DNA of 64,000 bases, from assembly GCA_012934845.2 (NCBI GenBank), contig WNNJ02001804.1, positions 62,001 through 126,000 of the forward strand, written 5' to 3'. Positions within the stretch are counted from its first letter, which is position 1; every line of letters begins with the position of its first letter. Shown piece after piece: positions 34,740 through 47,029 of the stretch. This DNA comes from Pomphorhynchus laevis (taxonomy: Eukaryota; Acanthocephala; Palaeacanthocephala; Echinorhynchida; Pomphorhynchidae). The position numbers and the translations under genes are program-made. The notes beneath the pieces were generated by a model. The model worked only from the letters and a program-made list of their open reading frames with translations. It ran no database searches and had not been told where the DNA came from.

Positions 34740-34958
34740 TTCATTGTATCTTTGTCTTCTTTTGTCTTTACGGCCTCAGGTCCAGCGGGATCTGAGCCCT
34801 CTAGCCAATCCTACACGCCGCCCTCCGACTGATCCCCGGGGTCTTTCACCCCCCAAAGAGTCCAATTGAGGCGAACTTTGCTCGGTAATCGCGAGATAAG
34901 GAGTTTAAAAAACCTTAGTATTTGCTCTGGGGGACGTCCTCTCGAAAAGAAGACTAAT
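34740..34958. other. GC-richer segment of unknown origin at a LINE-A break
   Basis: GTCCAGCGGGATCTGAGCCC and the following 120 bases are distinctly richer in G and C than the surroundings and match no other stretch in the window that I noticed. It joins LINE-A copy 5 in place of the missing 3' half. Confidence 0.3.
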
Positions 34959-37660
34959 CCCGAGATAGCCCAAGTACCCTGAAGGCAGTCGGAAGCAGAA
35001 ACACTAAGATCGTGAATACGATAAACAGGTGCAGGAACATAGTCGAAAATGTCATCAGCATATTGCATAACATGGAAGTTAAATTTATAAGAAATCGAAG
35101 ACAAGTCACCGAGAAGAAGAGAGAAGAACATAGGGCCTAATACGGAGCCTTGTGGAACACCGGACGAAATGGACGAAGGATGAGAGAGAAGAGTTAGAAT
35201 AGACGCGAAATGTTCGGTTTGATAGATATTAAGAAAACTATGATACAGTGGGTAAAGAGAAACCATAATCATGACGAAGGCGATGGATTAGAATCGAGTG
35301 ATCGACGATGTCAAAAGCAGACGATAGATCAAGAGAAACTATGACACTACATAATTTATGATCGCGCGATATGAGTAAGTCGTTATAAACTTTAAGACAT
35401 GCAATTTCGGTAGAGTAATTAGAGTGAAAAGCGGCTTGGAAGCGAGGAAATAAGTTAGAGGAAAAGAGATATGTATTAACTTGCTTAAGAACGAAACGCT
35501 CAAGGAGTTTAGGGAGGGTTGGGAGAAGTGAAATAAGACTGTACGAAGATGGTAGTGAGGAGTCGAGAGATTGCTTTTTGATGAGAGGACGAACAGTGGC
35601 GCATTTCCAGATGGAAGGAAATGTACGGCTACGGATGGACGAGTTGAACAATGTGGTTAGGAAGGTTAAGATAGAGGAGCAGATATTTTTAAGCAAGTGA
35701 GTGGGAATTGGGTCAGAAGTAGAGGTTTTATTAGGTAATGACAGCAGAACCGAAGAAACTTCATCAGACGAAACGGGAAGAATGTGGAATAGTTCTGGGT
35801 GGGAAGTATTTAAAGAGAAGAGTGAGATTTAGATTTGGAAGATGACTCGAGTTGATTTCGCCAAAAGAGAGTACATTTAGTAAGTATAAGAATGAGATGT
35901 GAACGGCGTAGAGAAAAGTAGGAATCACGAAGATTTGGAGGGAGTGAGTTGGGATAACGTGTAAGAAAGCGTTTATACATACGAAAAGAGTGACGGAGTC
36001 GACGCTTAGAAAGACTACAGTCAGAATCGAACCAGGGAGCGTGGCGCAAGCGCTGGGAATGTCAAAGTCGACACCGCCGAGAATATGAGTTTGGCTTGTT
36101 GAAAGTAATTTATAGTTAAAATCAGAAAAAAGATTAGTTAAAGTGATAGAGTCAGAATCAGCCGGGCGATCAAGACGAATGTTAAAGTCACCGAGAACAA
36201 AAGAAGGAGTATAAGACAATGAACAGTGAGACATTAGATCTGCAAGGTCGTTAAATAAGATACGAGATGGGGCAACTGAACATGGACGGTATACAATCAC
36301 AAGTTCCATAGGGAAAGGAGTTTATAATCTGCATATGAGTAATTCGAACGAGGTGTAACGGATGTTAACGTTAATTTTACGTAAAAACATTGGGTGACGA
36401 GCAATGACAACAATACCGTCATGGCTAGAAGCAGTAGATGTATGAGATGCAATTTGATGAGCCTATTCAACTAGAAAACAACCAGAGCGACATAGACGAC
36501 GAATAGCAAGATCGTCGGATTCAGTGCCAGGATTCGGTAAGGCAGAGAATATCGATAGATAATTGATCGAAGATATCGAGGAGCATATCAGCTTTATGAA
36601 GAATGGAGCGAGTGTTGAATAGACTAAGACGAAAAGTATGCTTAGGAGCGAGATCGACTAGCGAAGAAGACAAGGGGGAGATGGGACGCCATCGAATTTT
36701 TGGCCTTTTGTGTACAACGTGAAAATTTCCGTTGATTTGACGTATAGATAAAGATGACTCGCCGTTTGTTTCACGTCGATGTTTTTCAATGCGAGCTAAA
36801 TTGAGCTGGGCAATATCAGAAGGGAGCGGTCAGGAAAGATACGGCAAGTAGATGAAGTGGTAAGAAGTTTAAAACGTTGGGAGAGTACCGAAGAGGCATG
36901 TGAACTATGTCGGAAAACGATTTTTAAGAGTGGAGGACTGAGATTATTGTATTTAGTGGATTTGTTTTAACGAATAAAGAATACAGAAGCGATATTATTG
37001 AATAGGGATGGGTTATCATCAGGAAGAATGGTTGCTAGGATAGACTTGATAGCAGATACATCATCATCGAGGCGAGATTGTGGAGAAGCAGATTCGGAAA
37101 GCTTTAAGTTTGATAAGATTATAAAGCGATAGCGCGAAGGAAAACGATTTCGTGGAAATGGTGGACGGACAGAGCTGGTAGGAGTCGAGGCAGATGAGCA
37201 GATAGAAATGGAAATGACAGGGGTGCTTTATAGAGAATTAATATTGGTTGGAGCAAGTGTGACAGGAGCGGGGTGTTGAATCGGTTGATCAGAGATGTGA
37301 CTGGAGATGATTTTAAATGAAGGATGTAAATTATTTGGAAGTTTTACCTGGGAGGTAGAGTAAGGAGAATTAAGATAGGTTGGGGCGTGAGTGACAGAAA
37401 TGGCGTGTTGAATCAGTTGATCGGAAATGTTACTGGAAATGATTTTGATGGAAGGATGTAAATTATTGAGAAGTGATACGGGGGAGGTCGAGTAAGGAAT
37501 ACGTGAAGAGAATAAAGAAGTTTAAGATTTATCTAGATTGGGGGAGGAATAGGAAAGAGGAGGTACGAGATGAAAAGCTTTACCGTTAGCATTGTTAGAA
37601 TGAGAAAGATTAATGGAAGTTTGATACGTAGTTGAACGAGGAGTGTGTGAGAAAGTAGGC
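34959..37660 (-). mobile_element. LINE-A copy 5, 3'-truncated
   Basis: From the 5' side: ORF1/leader region (36660-37660), endonuclease with FVLGDFNIRLDRPADSDSI (about 36160-36220), then the first half of the reverse transcriptase ([70 protein letters not shown]). The copy breaks off shortly after the YADD motif. Several frame changes are present. Confidence 0.8.
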
Positions 37661-37689
37661 TCAATATATATATAATACAAATTTATTTA

Positions 37690-40515
37690 ATGTGGTGATA
37701 TATGATTTTCTATTAACTAATCTGTATTGTGTTGTTTTAGATTGATTTTGATAAAGCTTATCTTGGAAAGCTCTCTTTTATTACAATTTATCAAAATCAA
37801 TGGAGAAGTTCTTGAAGCCTCAAATATTTGCAAGCGATCCTGATAGCAGTTCTTCCTCTCAAGAATGGTCTCATTGGAAGTCAAAATTTCAATCGTTTAT
37901 TTCTTGTTTGGATAGCCCATATGATGCCCAACAACTTTCTTTGTTGGTAAATCTGTTATCGACGCGATTATACTTGCCGATTTCAAAATGTACAACTTTT
38001 GTGGAGGCTGTCTTTATACTCGATGGTATACTGCTCCATCCAATCAAATCAGTTTTTGCTCGGTATAAACTTCACAGTTCAACACAAACCGACAATCAGA
38101 CGTTGTCGCAGTATGTTCGTCAATTGGAGGCTTGCGGATGAATGCGATTTCAAAGATGTGGTTGCATTAGAGAATAGAAAACAGCATATTCTTGATTCTT
38201 TCGTACAGGGCATCCGATCGTCGTACATTCGCCAGCGACTGTTGGAAAATAAAGCCAACTCGCTCGAAGAAATGTTGACACTTGCATTGGTCTCAACGAC
38301 AAATTCTTTATAAGGGTCAATAGCTGCAAGTGATGCAGATGCAATATCGTTTTTGAGATTTTCTATCGCACATGTCACTTCATCATTGAGTGGAAACAAA
38401 ATAACATTTAATAGAGGCTTAATTTTGAGTGAAAAGTTCTCGATCCACTTTGCATAATGAGCGAACATTCCACACATCATTTTTAACGACTTCTGATCGT
38501 GTGGATTTTGCATCTCCATTAGTGGTTTAACTCTGCTAGGGTCAGGACGGATAGTGCCTTGCGAAATTAAGTAGCCCAAAAAACAAATCGTTTCTAATTG
38601 GTATTCAGACTTTTGCTTTGAAATTGTCAGATTTAGCGAATTGGCAATTTTCATGAAACAATTTAGACGTTCGTTATGTTCTTCGACAGTATTACCGCAA
38701 ATTATAATGTCATCTAGATAAGCATATGTTCCCGTCAAATTCTTTTCTTCGATAACTGAATCCATCAGTCGTTGAAAACAGGGAACAGCATTAGTAATAC
38801 CGAAGGGCAATCGACAAAATTGCCACAGACGTCCATTGGCTTCAAAGGCTGTGTACGGTCTATCTTGCTTTCGAATAGATACTTGATGATAGGCAGACGA
38901 TAAATCAAGTCTTGAAAAAACTTTAAAAGTCGATACCCTGTCTATAATCGCTTGAATATTCGGTAAGGGGTATGCGTCTAATTGAGTATAGTAATTGATT
39001 GTACGGGAATAATCTATAACCATTCGTGGCTTGTGAAGCTGAGAACGAACGACAAGTACTTGAGATCTCCACGGTGATCTGCTTTGCTCAATTATTCCAT
39101 CGTTTTGCAAATTTTGAATCTCCTTTCGTATAAAACCGAGATCATCATAATTATAACGTCTAGATTTTGATGCAATGGGTTTTACATTTGAAGGCAGATT
39201 AGGAAATAGGTCAGGAGCTTCTAGTTTGGCAGACTGAATGTGATTGATTTGCACCGATGATGACTGTCCATTAAAATTTAAAGTAAGAGATTTCAATTTT
39301 GACAAAAAATCGAGACCAATAATTACCGGAAAACATAATCTATCCATCGCGAAAAACTTTACAGTTTTATATGAGATTCCATTAAAAACCATATCTACGA
39401 TACAATATTCGGTGATTTGCTTAGTTGTTGATTTCGTAGCCATTACTACGTGTTCATTGCACTTCAATTTTGAAAGATTTAATAAGTGTACAGTCGAAGA
39501 ATCGATAAAATTGTGCATGCTACCAGTATCAATAAGTGCCACAATTTGTTGAGATTGAATTTCTACTGTCTCAGTGCATTTCATCAGTTGATTTGACAAA
39601 CGTGGAGAGATGCGAGACGAAAGGCATTCCAGGGTCGCAGTGATATGCGAAGTTTTCGATGACTCACACACTGATGCAAAATGTCCTTTTTTTCCACATT
39701 GATAGCAAGTAGCATTTTTAGCAGGACAAGCAGTGCGATAATGACGAGCTCGACCACAAGAGTAACAATTAAGTTGATTCGTGTGTAATACCGATTCTTT
39801 AGTGTTTGAAGAACGAATTTCGATTTTGTTAATCGATGCCGACGATGAATGATTAAGCGATATGTCGCTTTGATTTTCAGTTGTGCGAAATTGATCGGAT
39901 TGAACTTGTGCGGATTCTAACGCGTATGCAAGTGTCAACATTTCTTCGAGCGAGTTGGCTTTATTTTCCAACAGTCGCTGGCGAATGTACGACGATCGGA
40001 TGCCCTGTACGAAAGAATCAAGAATATGCTGTTTTCTATTCTCTAATGCAACCACATCTTTGAAATCGCATTCATCCGCAAGCCTCCAATTGACGAACAT
40101 ACTGCGACAACGTCTGATTGTCGGTTTGTGTTGAACTGTGAAGTTTATACCGAGCAAAAACTGAGTTGATTGGATGGAGCAGTATACCATCGAGTATAAA
40201 GACAGCCTCCACAAAAGTTGTACATTTTGAAATCGGCAAGTATAATCGCGTCGATAACAGATTTACCAACAAAGAAAGTTGTTGGGCATCATATGGGCTA
40301 TCCAAACAAGAAATAAACGATTGAAATTTTGACTTCCAATGAGACCATTCTTGAGAGGAAGAACTGTTATCAGGATCGCTTGCAAATATTTGAGGCTTCA
40401 AGAACTTCTCCATTGATTTTGATAAATTGTAATAAAAGAGAGCTTTCCAAGATAAGCTTTATCAAAATCAATCTAAAACAACACAATACAGATTAGTTAA
40501 TAGAAAATCATATAT
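37690..40515 (-). mobile_element. Ty3/Gypsy-type LTR-retrotransposon fossil with an inverted second head
   Basis: On the minus strand from about 40515: gag-like region, two CCHC zinc knuckles, aspartic protease, reverse transcriptase and the start of RNase H. This part looks largely open and young. Integrase is not present. At the far end (37697-38289, plus strand) the first ~590 bases of the element recur in opposite orientation with only a few differences by eye. No terminal repeats were identified. Confidence 0.8.
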
Positions 40516-40559
40516 CAGTATTTCAATATTTCAACGTCAGACATCCTGTTATTATTATC

Positions 40560-41235
40560 ATTCCTACCTGCCGGCCCGCAAGTCTCTGCTAAACTTTCTG
40601 GTTTCACAGCATTCACCTTATGTCTATTCTGATATGCCTGCATTTCCTAGACCACGCAGGGTGGTCTCCATTACAGTTTGTGCAAAACGGTTTTAGCTCG
40701 CCTTTGCCTGTGTGATTATCAGAGGAGCCGCATACTCTGCATTTATGTGGAAGGTTGTAGCCTGTTGTCCAGCGCCTCTACTGATTGCAATTATTACAGT
40801 GGGGATATGTTAGATAGTCGGAGTCGATCATAGTAAATTTCAAATTGTGTCTCATAACGGAGTTTTACATGGAATTAGATTGACGAACTGATTCGTCAAT
40901 CGGAACCTGACAGAAAGCCATCAGTATCGGTAGCCCTTTCTTTCCATTTATAAATCGCATATTTTTTAATATAGTAATCATTTTCCAGTGAGATGATATC
41001 AACCTACGACAATAAAGTTGGAATGTTTATTACTTTAACCATAGCCTGGATCGGCTTGAAGGATAAGTCACCCAGATCTGCATATCTATTCTTGAAGAAA
41101 TCGCGTTTGCGAGATCTACTATGTGGAAAGAGATTTTTAGTTCCGTTTCATAGTATTTGATAGTGTTAAACAATAATCTTTTTTTAAATTGCTCTGACAT
41201 CATATGCCAAATCCAATTCCATTTCAACAATTAAC
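40560..41235 (-). mobile_element. Retroelement zinc-knuckle fragment (old)
   Basis: Minus-strand sequence gives KCRVCGSSDNHTGKGELKPF and CTNCNGDHPAWSRKC, zinc-knuckle patterns of retroelement nucleic-acid-binding proteins. It does not match the LINE-A or Gypsy copies here. The family is unknown. Confidence 0.4.
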
Positions 41236-41300
41236 TAATTATCTGTGACTTTTGATGTTCTTTTTTGTTTGTTAGTGGTCATGTAAGCGTGCACAAATAA
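41236..41300 (+). mobile_element. LINE-A 3' tail fragment
   Basis: TTTTGTTTGTTAGTGGTCAT followed by GTAAGCGTGC matches the 3' tails of LINE-A copies 2 and 3. It stops inside the stem-loop. Confidence 0.6.
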
Positions 41301-41529
41301 TCTTACAGAGGGTAGCGTTAAAATCACAATCTGTAATGGCTTACAATATGGGGAATGCATTCAACGACTACGCACTGCATTGAGCTTTAAATTGGCAAAG
41401 ATGGCTTCTACGTGTATCAGAGCAGCACGTACCCGAAATCCGGAACATCGAACAGCTTTAATGTAGAAGATTGTGTTATATGGGCCCATTTGCGGGAACC
41501 CTCAGTATGTATTCAATAATAAATATTTT
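41301..41529. other. Short spacer
   Basis: No gene is seen. It includes GGGCCCATTTGCGGGAACCC, similar to GGACCCATTTGCGGGTAACC in the 3' region of RLE element 1 (minus strand near 25610-25630), which may be a remnant of that family's 3' end. Confidence 0.3.
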
Positions 41530-42296
41530 ATTTAAAATGTCATACAGACAACATGAAATTAAGTTTCTTGGTCACATTATTTCTTATAATAAAATAAATC
41601 CCGATCCAGATCGAATGAACCCGTAACTAAATTTTCCAGATCCTACAAATACCATTCAATTAAAAAAGACTATCTGTTTGTATTATAGTAAATAGATACT
41701 CTATTATTCCTAACAAATCCGTCCCCTTATCGAGTGTGCACAGTTACTTATATCTGAAGAAGTTCTGAATTGTACTCTAATTTAAATAATGAAATTGCTA
41801 ATGCTATTTTACATACATATGACCCTTCTAAACATCTGGTTGTTGAAACGGACGTATCAGATAAAGCCATTGGTGCAGTTTTGAGCCAAGAAGGTTGCCC
41901 AACCGCATTTTACTCCAACTCGCTTAGTCAAATACAATAACGTGCACCGTCCATTGACAAAGTGACGTTCGCAATTTTTGAATCATTACGACATTGACGG
42001 CATCACCAATTACCGCGTAGTTAATATAAACAGCCAGTATCATTCATGTTTAATTGTCGTCGTTCTAACAGAATAAAGAACGAGAAAATTGCGAGATAGC
42101 GTCAAGAATTAGCACTTTTCAATTTCAATGTAGTTTATCGTAAAGATAGTCAGTATGTTTTTGCGGATACATTATTCCGGTGTGCTTCCACTGATAAATT
42201 TCAACGAGAACAGCTGCACGATATTTTGTGCCATCCGGGAATAACCAGGATGTTACATAATGTATGGTTAAAGCATTTACCTTATTCAACAAAAAT
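41530..42296 (+). mobile_element. Gypsy-like pol fossil
   Basis: An old fragment with several breaks. Recognisable parts are the reverse-transcriptase thumb/connection (FLGHIIS), RNase H (VVETDVSDKAIGAVLSQEG) and the beginning of the integrase zinc region (HDILCHPGITRML). It differs from the element at 37.7-40.5 kb. Confidence 0.65.
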
Positions 42297-45200
42297 CGCA
42301 TGCGACAACAGTAAGTCTAAAGAAGACTTCATATGCGGTTTTTGTGCCAACAAACTCATACGCGACCTCTCCCATTAGAACATATCAACCTCCAACGTGT
42401 CCACTCAAACTAACCCAGTCGTTTCTAATATCTTATGTCGACCCACCGATCCTGTCACCACATGCAATTCTAATACCTATTCTTCACTTCTTGACACTCC
42501 AGTATCTTACCTTCTGTCTCGTTCCTCAATAATCTACATCCTACAATCAAAATCACCCCACCAACCTCCAAATCCTTTCAATCATAACCTTTCCTCACAT
42601 CGCTCACCAACCTCGATATTATCAAAATCCTCTTTGTCTTCCGCTGTCAAACCTACTCCCTGGATATCCTCAACTCCATGCTCTCCTATCGTGAGTTCAC
42701 CAACTCACGTTACTCGTCCTACTTTACGGAAACGCTTTCCTTCTCGCGATTGTTGCGTCATCGTCACTAATATCACTCCTTCCACCTCTTTATCTCCACA
42801 ATGACGTCTCGACCACGATGTTTCCGCATTCAGATCCATCCTCTCGTCTCTTGTTCCTGCGGATAACCCATCCTTTTTCAACAACATCTTTCCTGTCGCA
42901 TTCATCCGCCTAAATAAATCTTTTCAATCTAATCCTTCCCAGCCCCCTCTCCTAAAAGTTGTTTTCAAACATTGCTCTCACACGTCTCATGTCCTCTCTC
43001 AACGATTCAAACTCATGTCCTCTTCAGCCACTCGCATTTTTCCCGATCGCACCACCTCCGAAATCGCTCAACTCTCATCTGCCCGCATCAAAAAACGCCG
43101 TCGCGAGGAAAACGGCGAAACATCTATCTCCATCCGAAACATCGACGGAAATTTTCAAGTTGTCCCCACCCGTCCAAAAATTCGATGGCGCTCCATCTCC
43201 CCTATGTGTCTTCTCCACTAGCCCCTACCACCACTACACACGGTTTCCGCCTCGGCCTTCTCAACACTAGATCTATTCTCAATAAATCCGATCTCATTCT
43301 TAACTTATTCACTAAGCAATCCATCGAGCTCTTATGCCTCACCGAATTCTGACACTCCGATTCTGACGACCTCTTAATCCGCCGTTCGCTCACTACCGGT
43401 TGCTCACTAGTCGAATCCGCTCGCTCCCTTAGCAAATTCCCTTCTAAATTCTCTAATCATGGCGGCATTGTCGCATTCGCCCGTCATCCCACGTCTCTTC
43501 GCAAAATCACTTCCCCTTTCAGTCCTTGCTCTTTTGAACTGCTCACTTGTCGTTCTTCTAACCTAATCACTCTAGATCTCGCCATTGTATACCATCCTGG
43601 TTCATCAGCTCCTACATCCTTATTTTTTACCGAACTCGCTGACTTTCTGTCCCACTGTTCTTTATCCTCAATCCCTTGGCGACTTCAACATCCGCCTCGA
43701 CCGCCCTTCTTCCACCGAGTCAATCCAGTTCATCAACATTCTATCCAACTATAACTATAAACCCATCTCAGTGATCCACACATATCCTTGGTGGGGCGCT
43801 CGACATCATCGCTGTCCCCGATCATTTTGCTGCCTACACCTCACTGTCCATTTTCGATCCTGGTCTATCCGATCACTTTCTCGTCACCCTTGATCTCGCT
43901 CACAACCACACCCCTCCTCACACACCCACAATACTACGTCGCTCTTGGAGAAATCTTGACCGCTCCCTTCTCCGCTCTGCCGTACTCAAATCGTCTCTAT
44001 CATATCCAAAAAAAGCATATTCTTCTCCTCACGATCTCGCCTTTTTTTTATCAATGCCCATGATTATTCGTCATTTCTCCAGACTAAAGTATCCACGTTG
44101 CTCTCTCACACCCCGATCTTTATCCTATCCCACTCTGCCCCGCCTAGCCTCATCATTCAAGACTTTCATTTTCTCCCTTACTCACATTCTGAAGTCTCAT
44201 CTGTTCTCATGTCCTTTCCAGCAAAACCTCACCTGCCGATCCCCTGCCAACTCACATACTTAAATCCATAAGCTTTTCGATATCCCTTTTCTCATAACCT
44301 TGTTTAACTTGTTCATCCGCAGTCGTATATTCCCTTTACACTAGAAATCCGCAATCGTTCGTCCCCTCCTTAAGAAACAATCGCTCGACCCCTCCCTTTC
44401 TTCTAGCTATCGCCCCATTTCACTACTCCCTACTCTTTCTAAGCTTTTAGAACGCCTTATCTTAATTCAGATCGACGCTTATCTCTCGTCATCCAATCTG
44501 TACCCTCCTTTACAATCCGCTTTCCGCTATAATCACTCCACAGAAATCGCCTGCATGAAAGTTTACAACGACTTACTCATTTCTCGAGACAAGGCTCTAT
44601 ATAGTGTTCTCATCTCCTTCGATCTCTCCTCCGCCTTCGAAATTGTCGACCACTCCGTCCTCCTTTATCGCCTTCGTTATAATTACAGCTTTTTTCTTCC
44701 TCCGTAGCATGGTTTGCCTCATATCTATCCGACTGTTCCTTTCGATCTGTTCAAATTCATCATTTTCGTCTCCCATCCTTATTATTGCGGGGTCCCACAA
44801 GGTTCAGTCCTAGGTCCCCTGATTTTCTCTCTTCTGCTTGGCGATCTCTCTCCGTTTATCAAACCTTACTCCTTTAACGTCATGCAATACGCCGATGACA
44901 TCCTTATATATGCTCATGCACCCGCACATCGCATACACGATATCGGCAATTCTGCCTCCAACTGTCTTTCTTCTATCTACGAACGTCTTTCCAATTTCCA
45001 TCTCGTTCTAAACCCTAACAAGTCTAAAATAATGTGGATCCTCCCCCGTAAACCAAACATATCTCCTCCCACTGTATATTTTGCCTCATCGATCATCTCC
45101 ATAGTCCACAATCTCACTTTCTTAGGCTTCCATTTCGATCATCACATTTCTCTAAAACCCTTCGTCTGTGACAAGGTCCGCTCGTCTAACTTAATTCTCC

Positions 45201-45475
45201 GTGGCATCCGCCGTATCCGCTCCCTTATCGACTTCAGTTCTTGTATGTCTCTTCTTTCATCGCTTCTTTTCCCTAAAATCGATTACTGCCTTAGCCTTTT
45301 CGCCAATTCTCCAAAATCCATCATCCTACCACTACAACGCATAATCAACTCCGCCGTTCGAGTGCTCTTTCGTCTCCGTCGCTTCGACCACATATCCACA
45401 TATATTGCCCAACTCTCCTGGCCCACCATCCACATCCGCATCAAACTCCGCCTTCTTCTCGTTACGACCTAATTG
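42297..45475 (+). mobile_element. LINE-A copy 6, longest copy (CR1-like)
   Basis: It begins with leader ATGCGACAACAGTAAGTC, followed by a proline/serine-rich ORF1-like region (42400-43200), endonuclease (FRLGLLNTRSILNKSDLI near 43250; LGDFNIRLDRPSSTESI near 43680; LSDHFLVTLDL near 43870), and reverse transcriptase ([55 protein letters not shown]) in a final 252-codon frame, 44714-45472. The C-terminal WN.LP block and the 3' stem-loop are missing; the copy breaks off at 45475. Multiple frame shifts are present. Confidence 0.85.
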
Positions 45476-45605
45476 CATGAAGACACATTTGTCAACATTT
45501 AACTGTAGTCCAGTAGATTCACACCAATTAGACAGAGAGTTTGGATCATTTTGTAGCGATACTTGGTCAGCAGGTAAAGTATCCATGCTAGATTGTTTTT
45601 AGTAG
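45470..45605 (-). mobile_element. L2/CR1-type LINE reverse-transcriptase fragment
   Basis: On the minus strand SLSNWCESTGLQLNVDKCVF and MQLGR match the block that follows the YADD motif in LINE-B-type reverse transcriptases. It abuts the broken end of LINE-A copy 6 in opposite orientation. Confidence 0.55.
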
Positions 45606-45865
45606 ATATGACAGCAATGTGACACATGTTCAAAACCCTTCTGAATACATTACGTAAAATTTGTGTTAATTTGCATTGTACAATTTTATGAGCTGGCAGA
45701 ACATCCATTTTAGCTACAGTTATGTATCAATAATTATTATTATATTTAAAAATAATGTTGTAACATTTAGGTATTGTACATTTTAATTATTACATTCATT
45801 TAATTACACTGTATTATTCAGATTCAATTGACTTTACTAGTTGATCAAATTAGCCAAGTGTTAAA

Positions 45866-46240
45866 ATGCTCAATTTTCAAAGGATACCTCAATTGACGAA
45901 ATTGTTTTGCCGTTATATAACCGATGCTGAACGCAGTCGAATAAAATCGATAATTTCTGGGAATAAGATTGTGCTTTTTATGAAAGGAACACCTTTACAA
46001 CCAATGTGTGGATTCAGCAAAGCTGTCGTTCAAATTTTTCAATCATACAATGTTCCTATCCAGACATATGACATATTGGCTGATTCTGAACTCCGTGAAC
46101 ATATGAAGCAGTTCACTGATTGGCCAACGTTTCCGCAAGTTTACATTAATGGAGAATTCAAAGGCGGGTGTGACATTATGATAGAACAACACCAAAATGG
46201 AGAATTAAAACAAATTCTGCAAGACTCTAATATTTTATAA
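45866..46240 (+). CDS. GRX5: Monothiol glutaredoxin-5, mitochondrial (CGFS type), intronless
   Basis: GRX5 binds a [2Fe-2S] cluster with glutathione and passes it to acceptor proteins during mitochondrial iron-sulfur cluster assembly. The 124-codon frame has a basic N-terminus without acidic residues in the first 19 (MLNFQRIPQLTKLFCRY), suitable as a mitochondrial presequence. It then has FMKGTP (38-43), the active CGFS at 48-51, WPTFPQVYING (86-96) and GGCD (100-103), the complete set of glutathione- and cluster-binding motifs. Length is typical once the short presequence is allowed for. The absence of introns, next to a multi-intron gene in the same window, makes a retrocopy possible, but no frame damage or poly(A) tract is seen. 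Confidence 0.95.
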   Translation: MLNFQRIPQLTKLFCRYITDAERSRIKSIISGNKIVLFMKGTPLQPMCGFSKAVVQIFQSYNVPIQTYDILADSELREHMKQFTDWPTFPQVYINGEFKGGCDIMIEQHQNGELKQILQDSNIL

Positions 46241-46669
46241 TTAAACGCGTGATTTATAATATAATTTATTCTTTGTCTTTCAACAACCTTATCAATTGTT
46301 ATCAAGTGATTTTTCCACTATGCAAAATTACGGATTTCTATTTTTGAATTGATAAAAGTCAACGTATTACTTTCATGGCACTTATAACGGACCTTATGAA
46401 GTTGGTGGTCCAACTCTTTTCCGAAAGTTAATATAAATCAGTTAATCAGTTAATTAATCGGAAAATAATTATGCATTTTATAGATGAATTTTAACCGTGG
46501 AAATTTAATGTTGTAGAAATTAAGGTGAGTGTCGAAAATTTATACTCTAATTTTGTTTAAAGGTTAAAAATTGAATTATAAGAAAAATATAAAAGGTCAT
46601 CGCTTAAAAATTAAAAAATATTTCGTTTATATCTAGACAAAGCTAGGAAGTTTTGGCTTGATTTATTTC
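46241..46669. other. AT-rich spacer after GRX5
   Basis: No gene or repeat array is seen; this presumably includes the GRX5 3' untranslated region. Confidence 0.4.
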
Positions 46670-46690
46670 ATTGTTATTAAAGTTCATCTT
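46670..46690. repeat. 21-bp direct repeat, left copy (probable target-site duplication)
   Basis: ATTGTTATTAAAG... is identical over 21 bases to 46957-46977 and flanks the 266-bp minisatellite-bearing insertion. Confidence 0.75.
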
Positions 46691-46956
46691 CAAACGATGG
46701 TTGCCGTCGATTGTTGTCGTCGATGGTTGTCGTCGATGGTTGTCGACGATGGTTGTCGACGATGGTTGTCGACGATGGTTGTCGACGATGGTTGTCGACG
46801 ATGGTTGTCGACGATGGTTGTCGACGATGGTTGTCGACGATGGTTGTCGACGATGGTTGTCGTCGATGGTTGTCGTCGATGTATATGTATGTTTATTGTA
46901 TGTTATTTATTGTATTTACTTTAGATCTCAAATGTAATTTGCTAGAACAGTTATAA
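46691..46956 (-). mobile_element. 266-bp insertion made of a 13-bp minisatellite and an RLE-element-like leader
   Basis: Between two perfect 21-bp direct repeats lie about 14 copies of GATGGTTGTCGAC or its GTC variant (46694-46885) and a 70-base segment with TGTATTTACTTTAGATCT and GTAATTTGCTAGAACAG. The first word is part of a 22-bp identity with 53862-53883 beside RLE element 2, and the second resembles 28831-28847 beside RLE element 1. No coding sequence is present; it looks like a head-only or non-autonomous relative. Confidence 0.65.
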
Positions 46957-46977
46957 ATTGTTATTAAAGTTCATCTT
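46957..46977. repeat. 21-bp direct repeat, right copy (probable target-site duplication)
   Basis: Identical over 21 bases to 46670-46690; see the insertion between them. Confidence 0.75.
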
Positions 46978-47029
46978 TAAGTTGATCATAAAAGCTCGAT
47001 AAAGAAGCAGCAATATGTAAAACAAATAA

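Noticed and set aside
45499-45708. A small minus-strand gene divergent from GRX5 (MDVLPAHKIVQCKLTQIL)
   Set aside because: Unrecognised, runs into a LINE fragment, and has no supporting motif; it could be a first exon but cannot be supported.
46658-46956. Possible small membrane or cysteine-rich proteins (VVDDGCRRWLST repeats)
   Set aside because: Translation of the 13-bp array, open in three frames; no gene structure.
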